Assembly: GCF_900157385.1 (NCBI RefSeq) | Contig: NZ_LT717701.1 | Location: 841,772 to 905,771 of the forward strand | Direction of reading: 5' to 3' | DNA: 64,000 bases | DNA from: Mycobacterium terramassiliense | GTDB taxonomy: Bacteria > Actinomycetota > Actinomycetes > Mycobacteriales > Mycobacteriaceae | Shown here: in pieces, positions 26,130 through 34,469 of the stretch | Layout of the letters: the number at the start of each line of letters is the position of its first letter | Numbering within the stretch: the first letter of the stretch is position 1 | Position numbers and translations under genes: made by a program | Notes under the pieces: model-generated | Database searches by the model: none | What the model was told of the DNA's origin: nothing | The model's input: the letters and a program-made list of their open reading frames with translations, nothing else

Positions 26130-27160
26130 TGGACTCCAACGCGACCATGGACTTCGACCTCACCGCCGAACAGCAGGCGGTCGCCGACGTGGCGACGTCG
26201 GTGCTGGACCGCGATTTGGGTTGGGACGCCCTGGTCAGCGGCGGCCTGACGGCGCTGCCGGTGCCGGAACGCCTCGGCGGCGACGGCGTGGGCCTGCCCG
26301 AGGTCGCCACGGTGCTGACGGAAGCCGGCCGCCACGGCGCGATCACGCCGGCGCTGGCCACGCTGGGTTTCGGGGTGGTGCCGCTGCTGGACCTGGCCTC
26401 CGAGGGGCAACAGGACCGCTTCCTGGCCGGGGTCGCCAAGGGGGGCGTGCTGACCGCGGCGCTCAACGAGCCCGGCGCCGCCCTGCCCGACCGGCCCGGG
26501 GTCGCGTTCACGGACGGCCACCTGTCGGGCACCAAGGTCGGCGTCGGCTATGCCGAGCAAGCGGATTGGATGATCGTGACCGCCGACAGCGCCGTCGTCG
26601 TGGTGTCGCCCGAGGCCGACGGCGTGCGGCTGGTGCGCACCCCGACGTCCAACGGCTCGGACGAGTACACGGTCACGTTCGACGGTGTGGCGGTTGGTGA
26701 TTCGGACGTGCTGGCGGGTGCTTCGGCGCACCGGGTCAACCAGCTGGCGCTGGCCGCGATGGGCGCCTACGCCGACGGCCTGGTGGCGGGCGCGCTGCGG
26801 CTGACCGCGGACTACGTGGCCAACCGCAAGCAGTTCGGCAAGCCGCTGTCGACCTTCCAGACCGTGGCGGCGCAGCTCTCCGAGATCTACATCGCCTCGC
26901 GCACCATCGATCTGGTGGCCAAGTCGGTCGTTTGGCGACTGTCGGAGGGCCGGGACGCCGACGACGACGTGGACGTCCTCGGCTACTGGATTACTTCGCA
27001 GGCGCCGCCGGTGATGCAGCTCTGCCACCACCTGCACGGCGGCATGGGCATGGACATCACCTATCCCATGCACCGGTATTACTCCTCGATCAAGGACCTG
27101 TCCCGGATCCTGGGCGGGCCATCTCATCGCCTCGATCTGGTGGGAGCGCAATGTTCATAG
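26129..27160 (+). CDS. fadE28: Acyl-CoA dehydrogenase FadE28 (ChsE1)
   Basis: 343 aa from MDSNATMDFDLTAEQQAVAD; MDFDL (26147) is an alternative start. Short ACAD, with the C-terminal region ADYVANRKQFGKPLSTFQTV and HLHGGMGMDITYPMHRYYSS. With FadE29 it forms an alpha2beta2 dehydrogenase of the C3 side chain of 3-oxo-4-pregnene-20-carboxyl-CoA. The ATG overlaps the cyp125 stop and the stop overlaps fadE29 by 10 bp. Confidence 0.93.
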   Translation: MDSNATMDFDLTAEQQAVADVATSVLDRDLGWDALVSGGLTALPVPERLGGDGVGLPEVATVLTEAGRHGAITPALATLGFGVVPLLDLASEGQQDRFLAGVAKGGVLTAALNEPGAALPDRPGVAFTDGHLSGTKVGVGYAEQADWMIVTADSAVVVVSPEADGVRLVRTPTSNGSDEYTVTFDGVAVGDSDVLAGASAHRVNQLALAAMGAYADGLVAGALRLTADYVANRKQFGKPLSTFQTVAAQLSEIYIASRTIDLVAKSVVWRLSEGRDADDDVDVLGYWITSQAPPVMQLCHHLHGGMGMDITYPMHRYYSSIKDLSRILGGPSHRLDLVGAQCS

Positions 27161-28314
27161 AACTGACTCCGGAGCAGCGTCAGCTGCAAGCCGAACTGCG
27201 GGAATACTTTTCGAATCTGATCTCGTCCGACGAGATGAAGGCGATGGAGCAGGACCGCCACAACGAGGCCTACCGCGCGGTGATCCGCCGAATGGGCAAG
27301 GACCGCAAGCTCGGGGTCGGGTGGCCCAAGGAGTTCGGCGGCCAGGGCTTCGGACCCATCGAGCAGTCCATCTTCGTCAACGAGGCCCATCGGGCCGACG
27401 TGCCGCTGCCCGCGGTGACGTTGCAGACGGTCGGCCCGGTGCTGCAGCAGTTCGGCAGCGAGGCGCAGAAGAAGAAGTTCCTGCCGGCGATCCTGGCCGG
27501 CGAAGTGCACTTCGCGATCGGCTACACCGAGCCGGAGGCCGGGACCGATCTGGCCTCCCTGCGGACCACCGCCGTGCGCCAGGGCGATGAGTACATCGTC
27601 AACGGGCAAAAGATCTTCACCACCGGCGCCCACGACGCGGACTACATCTGGCTGGCCTGCCGCACCGACCCGGAAGCCGTGAAGCACAAGGGCATTTCGA
27701 TACTGATCGTCGACACCAAGGACCCCGGCTACTCCTGGACGCCGATCATCCTGTCCGACGGCGCCCACCACACCAACGCCACCTACTACAACGACGTGCG
27801 GGTGCCCGCCGACATGCTGGTCGGCGAGGAGAACGGCGGATGGCGGCTGATCACCACGCAGCTCAACAACGAGCGGGTGATGCTGGGCCCGGCGGGCCGC
27901 GTCGCCGGCATCTACGACCGGGTGCACGCCTGGGCGTCCAAGCCGGGCAGTGACGGCGTCACGCCGATCGACCACCACGACGTCAAGCGGGCGCTCGGCG
28001 AGATCCACGCGATGTGGCGGATCAACGAGCTGCTGAACTGGCAGGTGGCCGCCGCGGGCGAGGACATCAACGTGGCCGACGCCGCGTCGACCAAAGTCTT
28101 TGGCACCGAGCGCATTCAGTACATCGGCCGGCTTGCGGAGGAGATCGTCGGCAAGTACGGCAACCCCGCCGACCCGGACACCGCGGAGGTGCTCAACTGG
28201 CTGGACTCGCAAACCAAGCGGAACCTGGTCATCACCTTCGGTGGAGGCGTGAACGAAGTCATGCGTGAAATGATCGCGGCCGCCGGCCTCAAAGTGCCGC
28301 GGGTGCCCAGATGA
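27151..28314 (+). CDS. fadE29: Acyl-CoA dehydrogenase FadE29 (ChsE2)
   Basis: 387 aa, the same length as the M. tuberculosis protein, beginning MFIELTPEQRQLQAELREYF. ACAD signatures: IGYTEPEAGTDLASLRTTAV and, at the end, LVITFGGGVNEVMREMIAAA. The ATG at 27151 sits within the end of fadE28; a longer frame upstream is an artefact over that gene. With FadE28 it forms the ChsE1-ChsE2 enzyme. Confidence 0.93.
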   Translation: MFIELTPEQRQLQAELREYFSNLISSDEMKAMEQDRHNEAYRAVIRRMGKDRKLGVGWPKEFGGQGFGPIEQSIFVNEAHRADVPLPAVTLQTVGPVLQQFGSEAQKKKFLPAILAGEVHFAIGYTEPEAGTDLASLRTTAVRQGDEYIVNGQKIFTTGAHDADYIWLACRTDPEAVKHKGISILIVDTKDPGYSWTPIILSDGAHHTNATYYNDVRVPADMLVGEENGGWRLITTQLNNERVMLGPAGRVAGIYDRVHAWASKPGSDGVTPIDHHDVKRALGEIHAMWRINELLNWQVAAAGEDINVADAASTKVFGTERIQYIGRLAEEIVGKYGNPADPDTAEVLNWLDSQTKRNLVITFGGGVNEVMREMIAAAGLKVPRVPR

Positions 28315-29258
28315 CGGACATTGCCGAAGCCGTCGCGGAGATCAAGGCGGCCGGCGACCCGAAGCCGCGCGCCGGCCGCGACCCGGTGAACCGGCCGATG
28401 ATCAACAACTGGGTCGAGGCCATCGGCGACCGCAACCCGATCTATGTGGACGAGGCCGCGGCCCGCGCGGTCGGTCACCCCGGAATTGTCGCGCCGCCGG
28501 CCATGATTCAGGTGTGGACCATGTTCGGCCTCGGCGGGGAGCGTCCGAAGGACGACCCGATGGGCCCCATGATGAAGCTGTTCGACGACGCCGGCTACAT
28601 CGGTGTGGTCGCCACCAACTGCGAGCAGACCTACCACCGCTACCTGCAACCCGGCGAGCAGGTCAGCATCACCTCCGAGATGGGTGACGTCGTCGGGCCC
28701 AAGCAGACCGCGCTGGGCGAGGGGTACTTCGTCAACCAGCACATCATCTGGCGGGTGGGCGACGAGGACGTCGCCGAAATGAATTGGCGCATCCTCAAGT
28801 TCAAGCCCCGCGAATCCTCCGGGCCGGCCGTGCCGGACGACCTGGACCCCGACGCCATGATGCGGCCCTCGTCGTCGCGGGACACCGCGTTCTTCTGGGA
28901 CGGTGTCAAGGCGCACGAACTGCGGATCCAGCGGCGTCCGGACGGCAGCCTGCAGCACCCGCCGGTGCCGGCGGTGTGGCAGGACAAGTCCGAGCCCATC
29001 GACTACGTGGTGGCCGGCGGCAAGGGCACGGTGTTCAGCTTCGTGGTGCACCATGCTCCGAAGGTGCCCGGTCGCACCCTGCCCTTCGTCATCGCCTTGG
29101 TCGAGCTCGACGAGGGCGTGCGCATGCTGGGCGAGCTGCGTGGAATCGACCCGGCCCAGGTCGAGATCGGAATGCCCGTGCGCGCAACGTATATCGACTT
29201 TCCGGCCGGTGACAGCGGGCCGGAATGGACCCTCTACGCCTGGGAGCCTGACGCATGA
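28311..29258 (+). CDS. chsH2: Enoyl-CoA hydratase subunit ChsH2 with DUF35 domain
   Basis: 315 aa in two parts. The N-terminal half is a MaoC-like hot-dog fold: NRPMINNWVEAIGDRNPIYV and GHPGIVAPPAMIQVW. The C-terminal half (about 195-315) is DUF35-like OB-fold, ending PEWTLYAWEPDA. No CxxC zinc ribbon is visible in this DUF35. ChsH1-ChsH2 hydrates the side-chain enoyl-CoA; the DUF35 part binds Ltp2 to form the retro-aldol lyase. ATGA overlaps on both sides. Confidence 0.93.
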   Translation: MTDIAEAVAEIKAAGDPKPRAGRDPVNRPMINNWVEAIGDRNPIYVDEAAARAVGHPGIVAPPAMIQVWTMFGLGGERPKDDPMGPMMKLFDDAGYIGVVATNCEQTYHRYLQPGEQVSITSEMGDVVGPKQTALGEGYFVNQHIIWRVGDEDVAEMNWRILKFKPRESSGPAVPDDLDPDAMMRPSSSRDTAFFWDGVKAHELRIQRRPDGSLQHPPVPAVWQDKSEPIDYVVAGGKGTVFSFVVHHAPKVPGRTLPFVIALVELDEGVRMLGELRGIDPAQVEIGMPVRATYIDFPAGDSGPEWTLYAWEPDA

Positions 29259-29656
29259 GCGCACCGGTGATCGAAGTGGGCACCAAGCTGCCCGAGCTGA
29301 AACTGCATGGGGACCCCACGTTCATCATCTCGACGGCGCTGGCCACCCGGGACTTCCAGGACGTGCACCACGACCGTGACCTCGCGCAGGCCAAGGGGTC
29401 GAAGGACATCTTCGTCAACATCCTCACCGACACCGGTCTGGTGCAGCGCTACGTCACCGACTGGGCCGGGCCGTCGGCGCTGATCAAGTCGATCGGGCTG
29501 CGGCTCGGGGTGCCGTGGTACGCGTACGACACGGTGATGTTCTCCGGTGAGGTCACCGCCGTGGAAGATGGCCTGATCACCGTAAAGGTGGTGGGCAGCA
29601 ACAGCCTTGGCGATCACGTCATCGCGACGGCCACGCTCACGATGGGGGACGCCTGA
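29255..29656 (+). CDS. chsH1: MaoC-like hydratase subunit ChsH1
   Basis: 133 aa hot-dog protein. The active-site region TRDFQDVHHDRDLAQAKGSK carries the Asp/His hydratase motif, and KDIFVNILTDTGLVQRYVTD follows. ChsH1 supplies catalytic residues to the ChsH1-ChsH2 heterotetramer that hydrates the C17 side-chain double bond. The start forms an ATGA overlap with chsH2 and the stop a TGATG overlap with ltp2. Confidence 0.93.
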   Translation: MSAPVIEVGTKLPELKLHGDPTFIISTALATRDFQDVHHDRDLAQAKGSKDIFVNILTDTGLVQRYVTDWAGPSALIKSIGLRLGVPWYAYDTVMFSGEVTAVEDGLITVKVVGSNSLGDHVIATATLTMGDA

Positions 29657-30849
29657 TGTCCCCCGCAAGCGGGGGGAACCCGCTGTCCGGTAAGGCGGCG
29701 ATCGTCGGCATCGGGGCCACCGACTTTTCGAAGGACTCCGGCCGAAGCGAGCTGCGGTTGGCGGCCGAGGCCGTCTTGGATGCGTTGGACGATGCGGGCC
29801 TGAGTCCGGCCGACGTCGACGGGCTGACCACGTTCACGATGGACAGCAACAACGAGACCGCGGTGGCGCGGGCGGTTGGCATCGGGGACCTGAAGTTCTT
29901 CTCCCAGATCGGTTACGGCGGCGGGGCCGCGTGCGCGACCGTGCAGCAGGCCGCGATGGCCGTCGCGACCGGGGTGGCCGATGTCGTGGTCGCATACCGG
30001 GCGTTCAACGAACGGTCCGGCATGCGGTTCGGCCAGGTGCAGAGCCGGTTGGCGGGAGACGGTGGGGCGCGGGCGGATTCGACGACGGCCGACAACGCCT
30101 TCTCGTATCCGCACGGGCTTTCCACGCCCGCCGCGCAGGTCGCGATGATCGCCCAGCGCTACATGCACCTGTCCGGCGCGACCAGCCGCGACTTCGGTGT
30201 GATCTCGGTGGCCGACCGCAAGCACGCCGCCAAGAACCCTAAGGCGTACTTCTACGAGAAGCCGATCACCATTGAGGACCACCAGAATTCGCGGTGGATC
30301 GCCGAGCCCCTGCGGTTGCTGGACTGCTGCCAGGAAACCGATGGTGCGGTCGCGATCGTGGTGACGTCCGTCGAGCGCGCTCGCGACCTCAAGCAGCGTC
30401 CGGCGATCATCGAGGCGGCCTCGCAGGGCTCCAGCCCCGACCAGTACACGATGGTCAGCTACTACCGGCCCGAGCTCGGCCTGCCCGAGATGGGTGTGGT
30501 GGGTCGGCAGCTCTGGGGTCAGTCCGGGCTTTCGCCGTCGGACATTCAGACCGCGATTCTGTATGACCATTTCACACCGTTCACCCTGATTCAGTTGGAG
30601 GAGTTGGGCTTCTGTGGTCGCGGCGAGGCGAAGGACTTCATCGCCGACGGTGCCATCGAGGTGGGCGGCAGGCTGCCGATCAATACGCACGGCGGTCAAC
30701 TGGGCGAGGCCTACATCCACGGCATGAACGGGATCGCCGAGGGCGTGCGGCAGTTGCGCGGCACGTCGGTGAACCCGGTGCCCGACGTCGAGCACGTGTT
30801 GGTCACGGCCGGCACGGGTGTGCCCACGTCGGGCTTGATCCTCGGCTAG
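29656..30849 (+). CDS. ltp2: Thiolase-like aldolase Ltp2
   Basis: 397 aa with thiolase/SCP-x fold: AAIVGIGATDFSKDSGRSEL at the N-terminus and LPINTHGGQLGEAYIHGMNG near the end. Ltp2 acts with the DUF35 half of ChsH2 to release propionyl-CoA and leave androstenedione, the last side-chain step. Last gene of the cyp125 operon; a 22-bp-stem hairpin begins 17 bp after its stop. PPE63, which follows in M. tuberculosis, is not present. Confidence 0.94.
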   Translation: MSPASGGNPLSGKAAIVGIGATDFSKDSGRSELRLAAEAVLDALDDAGLSPADVDGLTTFTMDSNNETAVARAVGIGDLKFFSQIGYGGGAACATVQQAAMAVATGVADVVVAYRAFNERSGMRFGQVQSRLAGDGGARADSTTADNAFSYPHGLSTPAAQVAMIAQRYMHLSGATSRDFGVISVADRKHAAKNPKAYFYEKPITIEDHQNSRWIAEPLRLLDCCQETDGAVAIVVTSVERARDLKQRPAIIEAASQGSSPDQYTMVSYYRPELGLPEMGVVGRQLWGQSGLSPSDIQTAILYDHFTPFTLIQLEELGFCGRGEAKDFIADGAIEVGGRLPINTHGGQLGEAYIHGMNGIAEGVRQLRGTSVNPVPDVEHVLVTAGTGVPTSGLILG

Positions 30850-30866
30850 CGCCTCGGCCTCCGTCG

Positions 30867-30922
30867 CGAGCGTGACACTGCCGTCACGCTGGGCGTCGAA
30901 CGTGACTGCAGTGTCACGCTCG
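30867..30922. terminator. 22-bp-stem hairpin after ltp2, left flank of the DUF559 pseudogene
   Basis: Arms 30867-30888 and 30901-30922 pair in 21 of 22 positions, with a 12-nt loop CTGGGCGTCGAA. It is nearly identical to the hairpin at 34400-34455, loop included. It is placed as an ltp2 terminator, without a T-tract. Confidence 0.7.
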
Positions 30923-31523
30923 AGGGCTGTCGGTGGTCGTTGGCACACTGCCGCCATGGGAGAACCGTTCATCGGCAGTGAGGCCGTGGCAGCCGGAACC
31001 GTGTCGCATAGTCAGCTGCGTCGGAACTACACGCGTGTCTTCCGCGATGTCTATGTCAGCGAGGGCACCGAGCTGACCCACGCGCTACGCGCCCGGGCCG
31101 CCTGGTTGTGGTCGGGACGTCGTGGCGTGATCGCCGGCTTCTCGGCGGCAAACCTGCACGGCAGCGAGTGGGTAGACGCTAATCGGCCATAGACATCATT
31201 CATGACAACCGCCACGCGCTCACCGGTCTGAGGATTTGGGGTGACCGGTTGGACAGTGACGAGTTCGAGTCGGTTGCTGGTGTCGCAGTGACGACGCCCG
31301 CCCGTACCGCGCTCGATCTCGCTTGCTGGTATTCAACGACGACGGCCGTCGCAGCCCTTGATGCCCTGGCCCGGGCGACTGAGTTCAAGATGCCCGATGT
31401 AGACCTGCTGCTGGCTCGACGTGTGTCAACGGTCATGTAGTTCTCCCCACTGACGGTCAGGAGATCTCCTCGCTGGTGGCCACGAGTACTCCCCACGGAC
31501 GGACGTGGGATCTCCCCGGTTGA

Positions 31524-32339
31524 TCAGTTGGGTAGCGGCGCCACCCCCTTGCCGGTGGTGGCTTGGGCGAGCCTGAACGATTGGCCTTCGGTGACGCAGA
31601 CGTGGGCGTGGTGTAACAGCCGGTCGACGGTGGCGGTGGCCAGGGTCTTGGGCATGAGTTCGTCGAAGCCGGCCGGGTGCAGATTGGATGACACTGCCAG
31701 CGAACGGGTTTCGTAGCAGGCGTCGACAAGCCGATAGAACCCTTCGGCGGCGTCCTCGCCGACGGGCAGCATGCCAATGTCATCAAGAATGATCAGATCG
31801 ACTCGGGTGATGCGGCGGACCGCTTTGGTGATGGAGTCATCGGCGCGGTGACGGCGTACCAGGGCGCCGAGGTCGTCGATGGAAAACCAGGCCACGGTGC
31901 GTCCGGTGTCGATGGCCAGCTGTCCCAGGGCCTCGCAGAAGTGGCTCTTGCCGGTGCCGCTGGGACCACAGACGCAAAGGTTCTCGCGCCGGTCGACCCA
32001 TTCCATGCCGCGCAGGGCTTGCTGGGTGGGTGCGGGGATGGAGCAGCGGGTTTCATCCCAAACGGCGAAGGTCTTGCCGGCCGGGAAGTTCGCCCGCGCT
32101 CGCCGCAGCCGTAGGGTGGCTTCGTCGCGGCCGGTGATCTCCTCACAAAGCAGTACGCGCAGCACCTCGGCGGGGTCCCAGCGTTGAGCTCGGGCGGTGG
32201 GCACCACGTCGGCAATGGCTTTGCGCAGGTAGGGCATCCGCAGGCGGCGGGTTAACGCGATCACCTCCTCGAGGGTCTGGGTGGCGGGCCCGGCGACACC
32301 GGATCCGACCGTCACTGCCGGTTTTTTGGTTGCGGTCAC
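31524..32339 (-). CDS. istB: IstB-like ATPase helper of the IS21 element
   Basis: 271 aa AAA+ ATPase. Walker A GPSGTGKSHFCEALG, Walker B LIILDDIGMLPVGEDA. It regulates transposition together with the IstA transposase, as in other IS21 elements. The start is a GTG overlapping the istA stop (GTGA), consistent with coupled translation. Length is normal, so it looks functional. Confidence 0.95.
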   Translation of the reverse strand: MTATKKPAVTVGSGVAGPATQTLEEVIALTRRLRMPYLRKAIADVVPTARAQRWDPAEVLRVLLCEEITGRDEATLRLRRARANFPAGKTFAVWDETRCSIPAPTQQALRGMEWVDRRENLCVCGPSGTGKSHFCEALGQLAIDTGRTVAWFSIDDLGALVRRHRADDSITKAVRRITRVDLIILDDIGMLPVGEDAAEGFYRLVDACYETRSLAVSSNLHPAGFDELMPKTLATATVDRLLHHAHVCVTEGQSFRLAQATTGKGVAPLPN

Positions 32340-33853
32340 TTTTCACCGCCGGGATTGGTCGCGCCGAACCCCGACCAGCCGGCGGTGCCGGGTTGCAGGC
32401 TGTGGGTTTCGGTGGCCCGGGTCGGCGGGCCGTTGGGCCCGTGCTGCTGGTGGGTCAAGATCGCGGCCAGATCCGCATCGGCGAATCGGCCGGCCAACGC
32501 CGCGGTGCCCAACGCTTGATCGACGGCAACCGAGCCGTGCAGTTTGGCGAACGCCACCGCTTCGGCCATCTTCGAGCGCACCCGAGCCGCGCCGGACGCA
32601 GCGGCCTCGGTCAGCCACGCGGCCGCGCCGTCACCGATAGCCAGAAACGCGGCCTCGGCCGGGTTGGCCGCGCGTGGGGTGCGGTCCCCGGGCAGCGCGC
32701 GGCCTCCGGGATGGTCACTGGGGTAATGCTCGTCGCGGATCTGGGGTCGCCCACGTTGCCCGCGCCCGTGGCGGGCGATCTCGACCGGGCCCGCTTCATC
32801 GATGACGGTGACTACCAATTCCTCACCGCACCAGCGCACCCAGACCCGCTCATCGATGTGGTGGTGCGGCACCGAATAGCGCACTCCCTCCACGCTGATC
32901 GTGGAGTCCCAGCCCACCCGGCGGGTCAGGCCGAACGCAATGGCCACCGGTTGGGCGGGCAGCACATGCAGCCGTGCACGTTCCTCGACCAACAGCTCAG
33001 CGGGGACCTGACCGGTCACCCGATGCGGCCGGGCATTGACCTGCTCACAGAAGTCACGACAGGCCTGGGCCAGCTCAGCGAAGGTGGCGTAGGCATCAAG
33101 CAGATTAGCCTCGGTGGGCACCAGATCGGCTTTGGCGATGCGCACGGTGGCCTCCGCACCGCCCTTGGACTGAGGGTCAGCCGGCACACAGGTGCGGATC
33201 GTCATCCCGTAATGCCGACCCGCGGCCACCACGTCGGGATGCCGAATCGGTACCCGGGCAACATGTTCGACAGTGACCGTCTTCTCGTTGTCAGTCAACG
33301 CATACGTCGGTGCCCCACCGATCACCCGCAGCGTGGCGTCCAAACAGCCCAGCAGGGTCGGCAGGGTGCGATCCCAGGTGGGCAGCACCACCCGAAACCG
33401 TGACCAGGCCAGCCAGGCGCAGAACAACAACGTGGGCCGACCGGCGACGGTGGGCCCTTGGCCCCAGTCGAACTGCAGCCATAACCCCGGCTCAGCCACC
33501 CACGGCCGAAACACCCTGCGATGACCCGACCGCCACGACTTCTTCGCCGCCGCCACCGCTCGCCGGGTGGTGCGCTCCGAGCCGCCGAAGCCCATCGCAA
33601 CCAGCTTGTCGTGCGCGACGTCGGCGCGGATCAACCCCTGCGAATGGTCCACCCACTCCTCGATCTTGTCCAGGAACGGATCAATGGCCATCGCCCGCCG
33701 CGGCCGCTCCTCCGGGCTGAGCCCGGCATCGCGCAACGCCACGTAGTGAGCCACCGTCTTGTGATCACAGCCAGCCAACGCCGCCGCCGCTCGTAATCCG
33801 CCGGTCAAATCAAACGCCTCCAAAATCTCCATGATCTCCTCACTGCTCTTCAC
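32336..33853 (-). CDS. istA: IstA transposase of the IS21 element
   Basis: 505 aa DDE transposase. N-terminal HTH around LRAAAALAGCDHKTVAHYVA. The catalytic core is visible: FDWGQGPTVAG (first Asp), ALTDNEKTVT (second Asp) and, after it, PQSKGGAEATVRIAKADLVP (Glu region). A C-terminal beta-barrel-like part follows. Full length with no stop, so transposition-competent in principle. Reads opposite to the disrupted gene. Confidence 0.95.
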   Translation of the reverse strand: MKSSEEIMEILEAFDLTGGLRAAAALAGCDHKTVAHYVALRDAGLSPEERPRRAMAIDPFLDKIEEWVDHSQGLIRADVAHDKLVAMGFGGSERTTRRAVAAAKKSWRSGHRRVFRPWVAEPGLWLQFDWGQGPTVAGRPTLLFCAWLAWSRFRVVLPTWDRTLPTLLGCLDATLRVIGGAPTYALTDNEKTVTVEHVARVPIRHPDVVAAGRHYGMTIRTCVPADPQSKGGAEATVRIAKADLVPTEANLLDAYATFAELAQACRDFCEQVNARPHRVTGQVPAELLVEERARLHVLPAQPVAIAFGLTRRVGWDSTISVEGVRYSVPHHHIDERVWVRWCGEELVVTVIDEAGPVEIARHGRGQRGRPQIRDEHYPSDHPGGRALPGDRTPRAANPAEAAFLAIGDGAAAWLTEAAASGAARVRSKMAEAVAFAKLHGSVAVDQALGTAALAGRFADADLAAILTHQQHGPNGPPTRATETHSLQPGTAGWSGFGATNPGGEK

Positions 33854-34399
33854 TTACTGGCCTTCCGCCCTGGACACATTCGGTCCAGAACAGCCAGCCC
33901 GACACCGCCGCCGACAACCGGCAGCGACACGACCGCAATGGGGAAATCCGTGGCCGTCAGTGGGGAGAATTCATGACCGCCAGCGGGGAGATCAGCTGGC
34001 CGTCAGTGGGGATTTTTCCGTGTCCGCCGACAACGTGCGGGGCGTCGCGGGCTCCAGCGCGCCCGCGTCGCACTCGACCTCGTCGACGCTGGTGCACAAT
34101 CGCCGAAGGAAACCTGGCTACGTCTGGTTCTCGTGGAGGCCGGTTTGCCTCGGCCGCAAACCCAGATTCCTGTTCATGACGAGTTCGGCAATGTCGTCGC
34201 TTACCTCGATATGGGTTGGGAGGACGTCAAAGTTGCGGTCGAGTACGACGGCGAGCAGCATCGCAATGACCGGCGTCAGTACGGCTGGGATGTCCGACGG
34301 CTGGAAAGAGTTGAGCGCCGCGGTTGGATCCTGGTGCGGGCGCTTGCCGGGGATCGACCAGCGGAGATCCTGCGCCGTGTTCGCGCGGCCCTCGCTTGT

Positions 34400-34455
34400 C
34401 GAGCGTGACGCTGCAGTCACGCTGGGCGTCGAACGTGACTGCAGTGTCACGCTCG
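34400..34455. terminator. 22-bp-stem hairpin, right flank of the DUF559 pseudogene
   Basis: Arms 34400-34421 and 34434-34455 pair in 21 of 22 positions around the loop CTGGGCGTCGAA. The sequence differs from 30867-30922 at only two bases. The TGA stop of the pseudogene (34406-34408) is inside the left arm. It separates convergent genes (chsH3 stops at 34470). Confidence 0.7.
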
Positions 34456-34469
34456 GCGCAGAAACAACG

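Larger units (their letters stand above)
31424..34032. mobile_element. IS21-family insertion sequence, 2609 bp
   Basis: The left end starts TGTCAACGGTCATG and the right end, read inward, TGTCGGCGGACACG. The imperfect inverted repeats run over 50 bp and share TCCCCACTGACGG; further subterminal copies of that box follow on both sides, as in IS21 elements. A 5-bp direct repeat ACGTG flanks it at 31419-31423 and 34033-34037. It carries istA and istB on the minus strand and lies inside the DUF559-type gene. Both genes appear intact, so the insertion may be recent. Confidence 0.92.
30957..34408 (+). pseudogene. DUF559/AbiEi-like gene, broken by a frameshift and an IS21 insertion
   Basis: The three fragments together resemble the intact gene at 55949-56788. 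Fragment 1 begins MGEPFIGSEAVAAGTVSHSQ and stops at about 31192 after SEWVDANRP. One missing base near 31188 would continue into IDIIHDNRHALTGLRIWGDR and on to LLLARR, where the IS element begins at 31424. After 34037 the frame resumes as AGRRGLQRARVALDLVDAGA and ends at 34408 with ALACRA. Removing 31424-34032 plus one 5-bp repeat restores that frame exactly. The C-terminal part, EAGLPRPQTQIPVHDEFGNV then VEYDGEQHRNDRRQ, is a DUF559 (Vsr-like nuclease superfamily) fold. The stop codon lies inside the right-hand hairpin. Confidence 0.85.
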
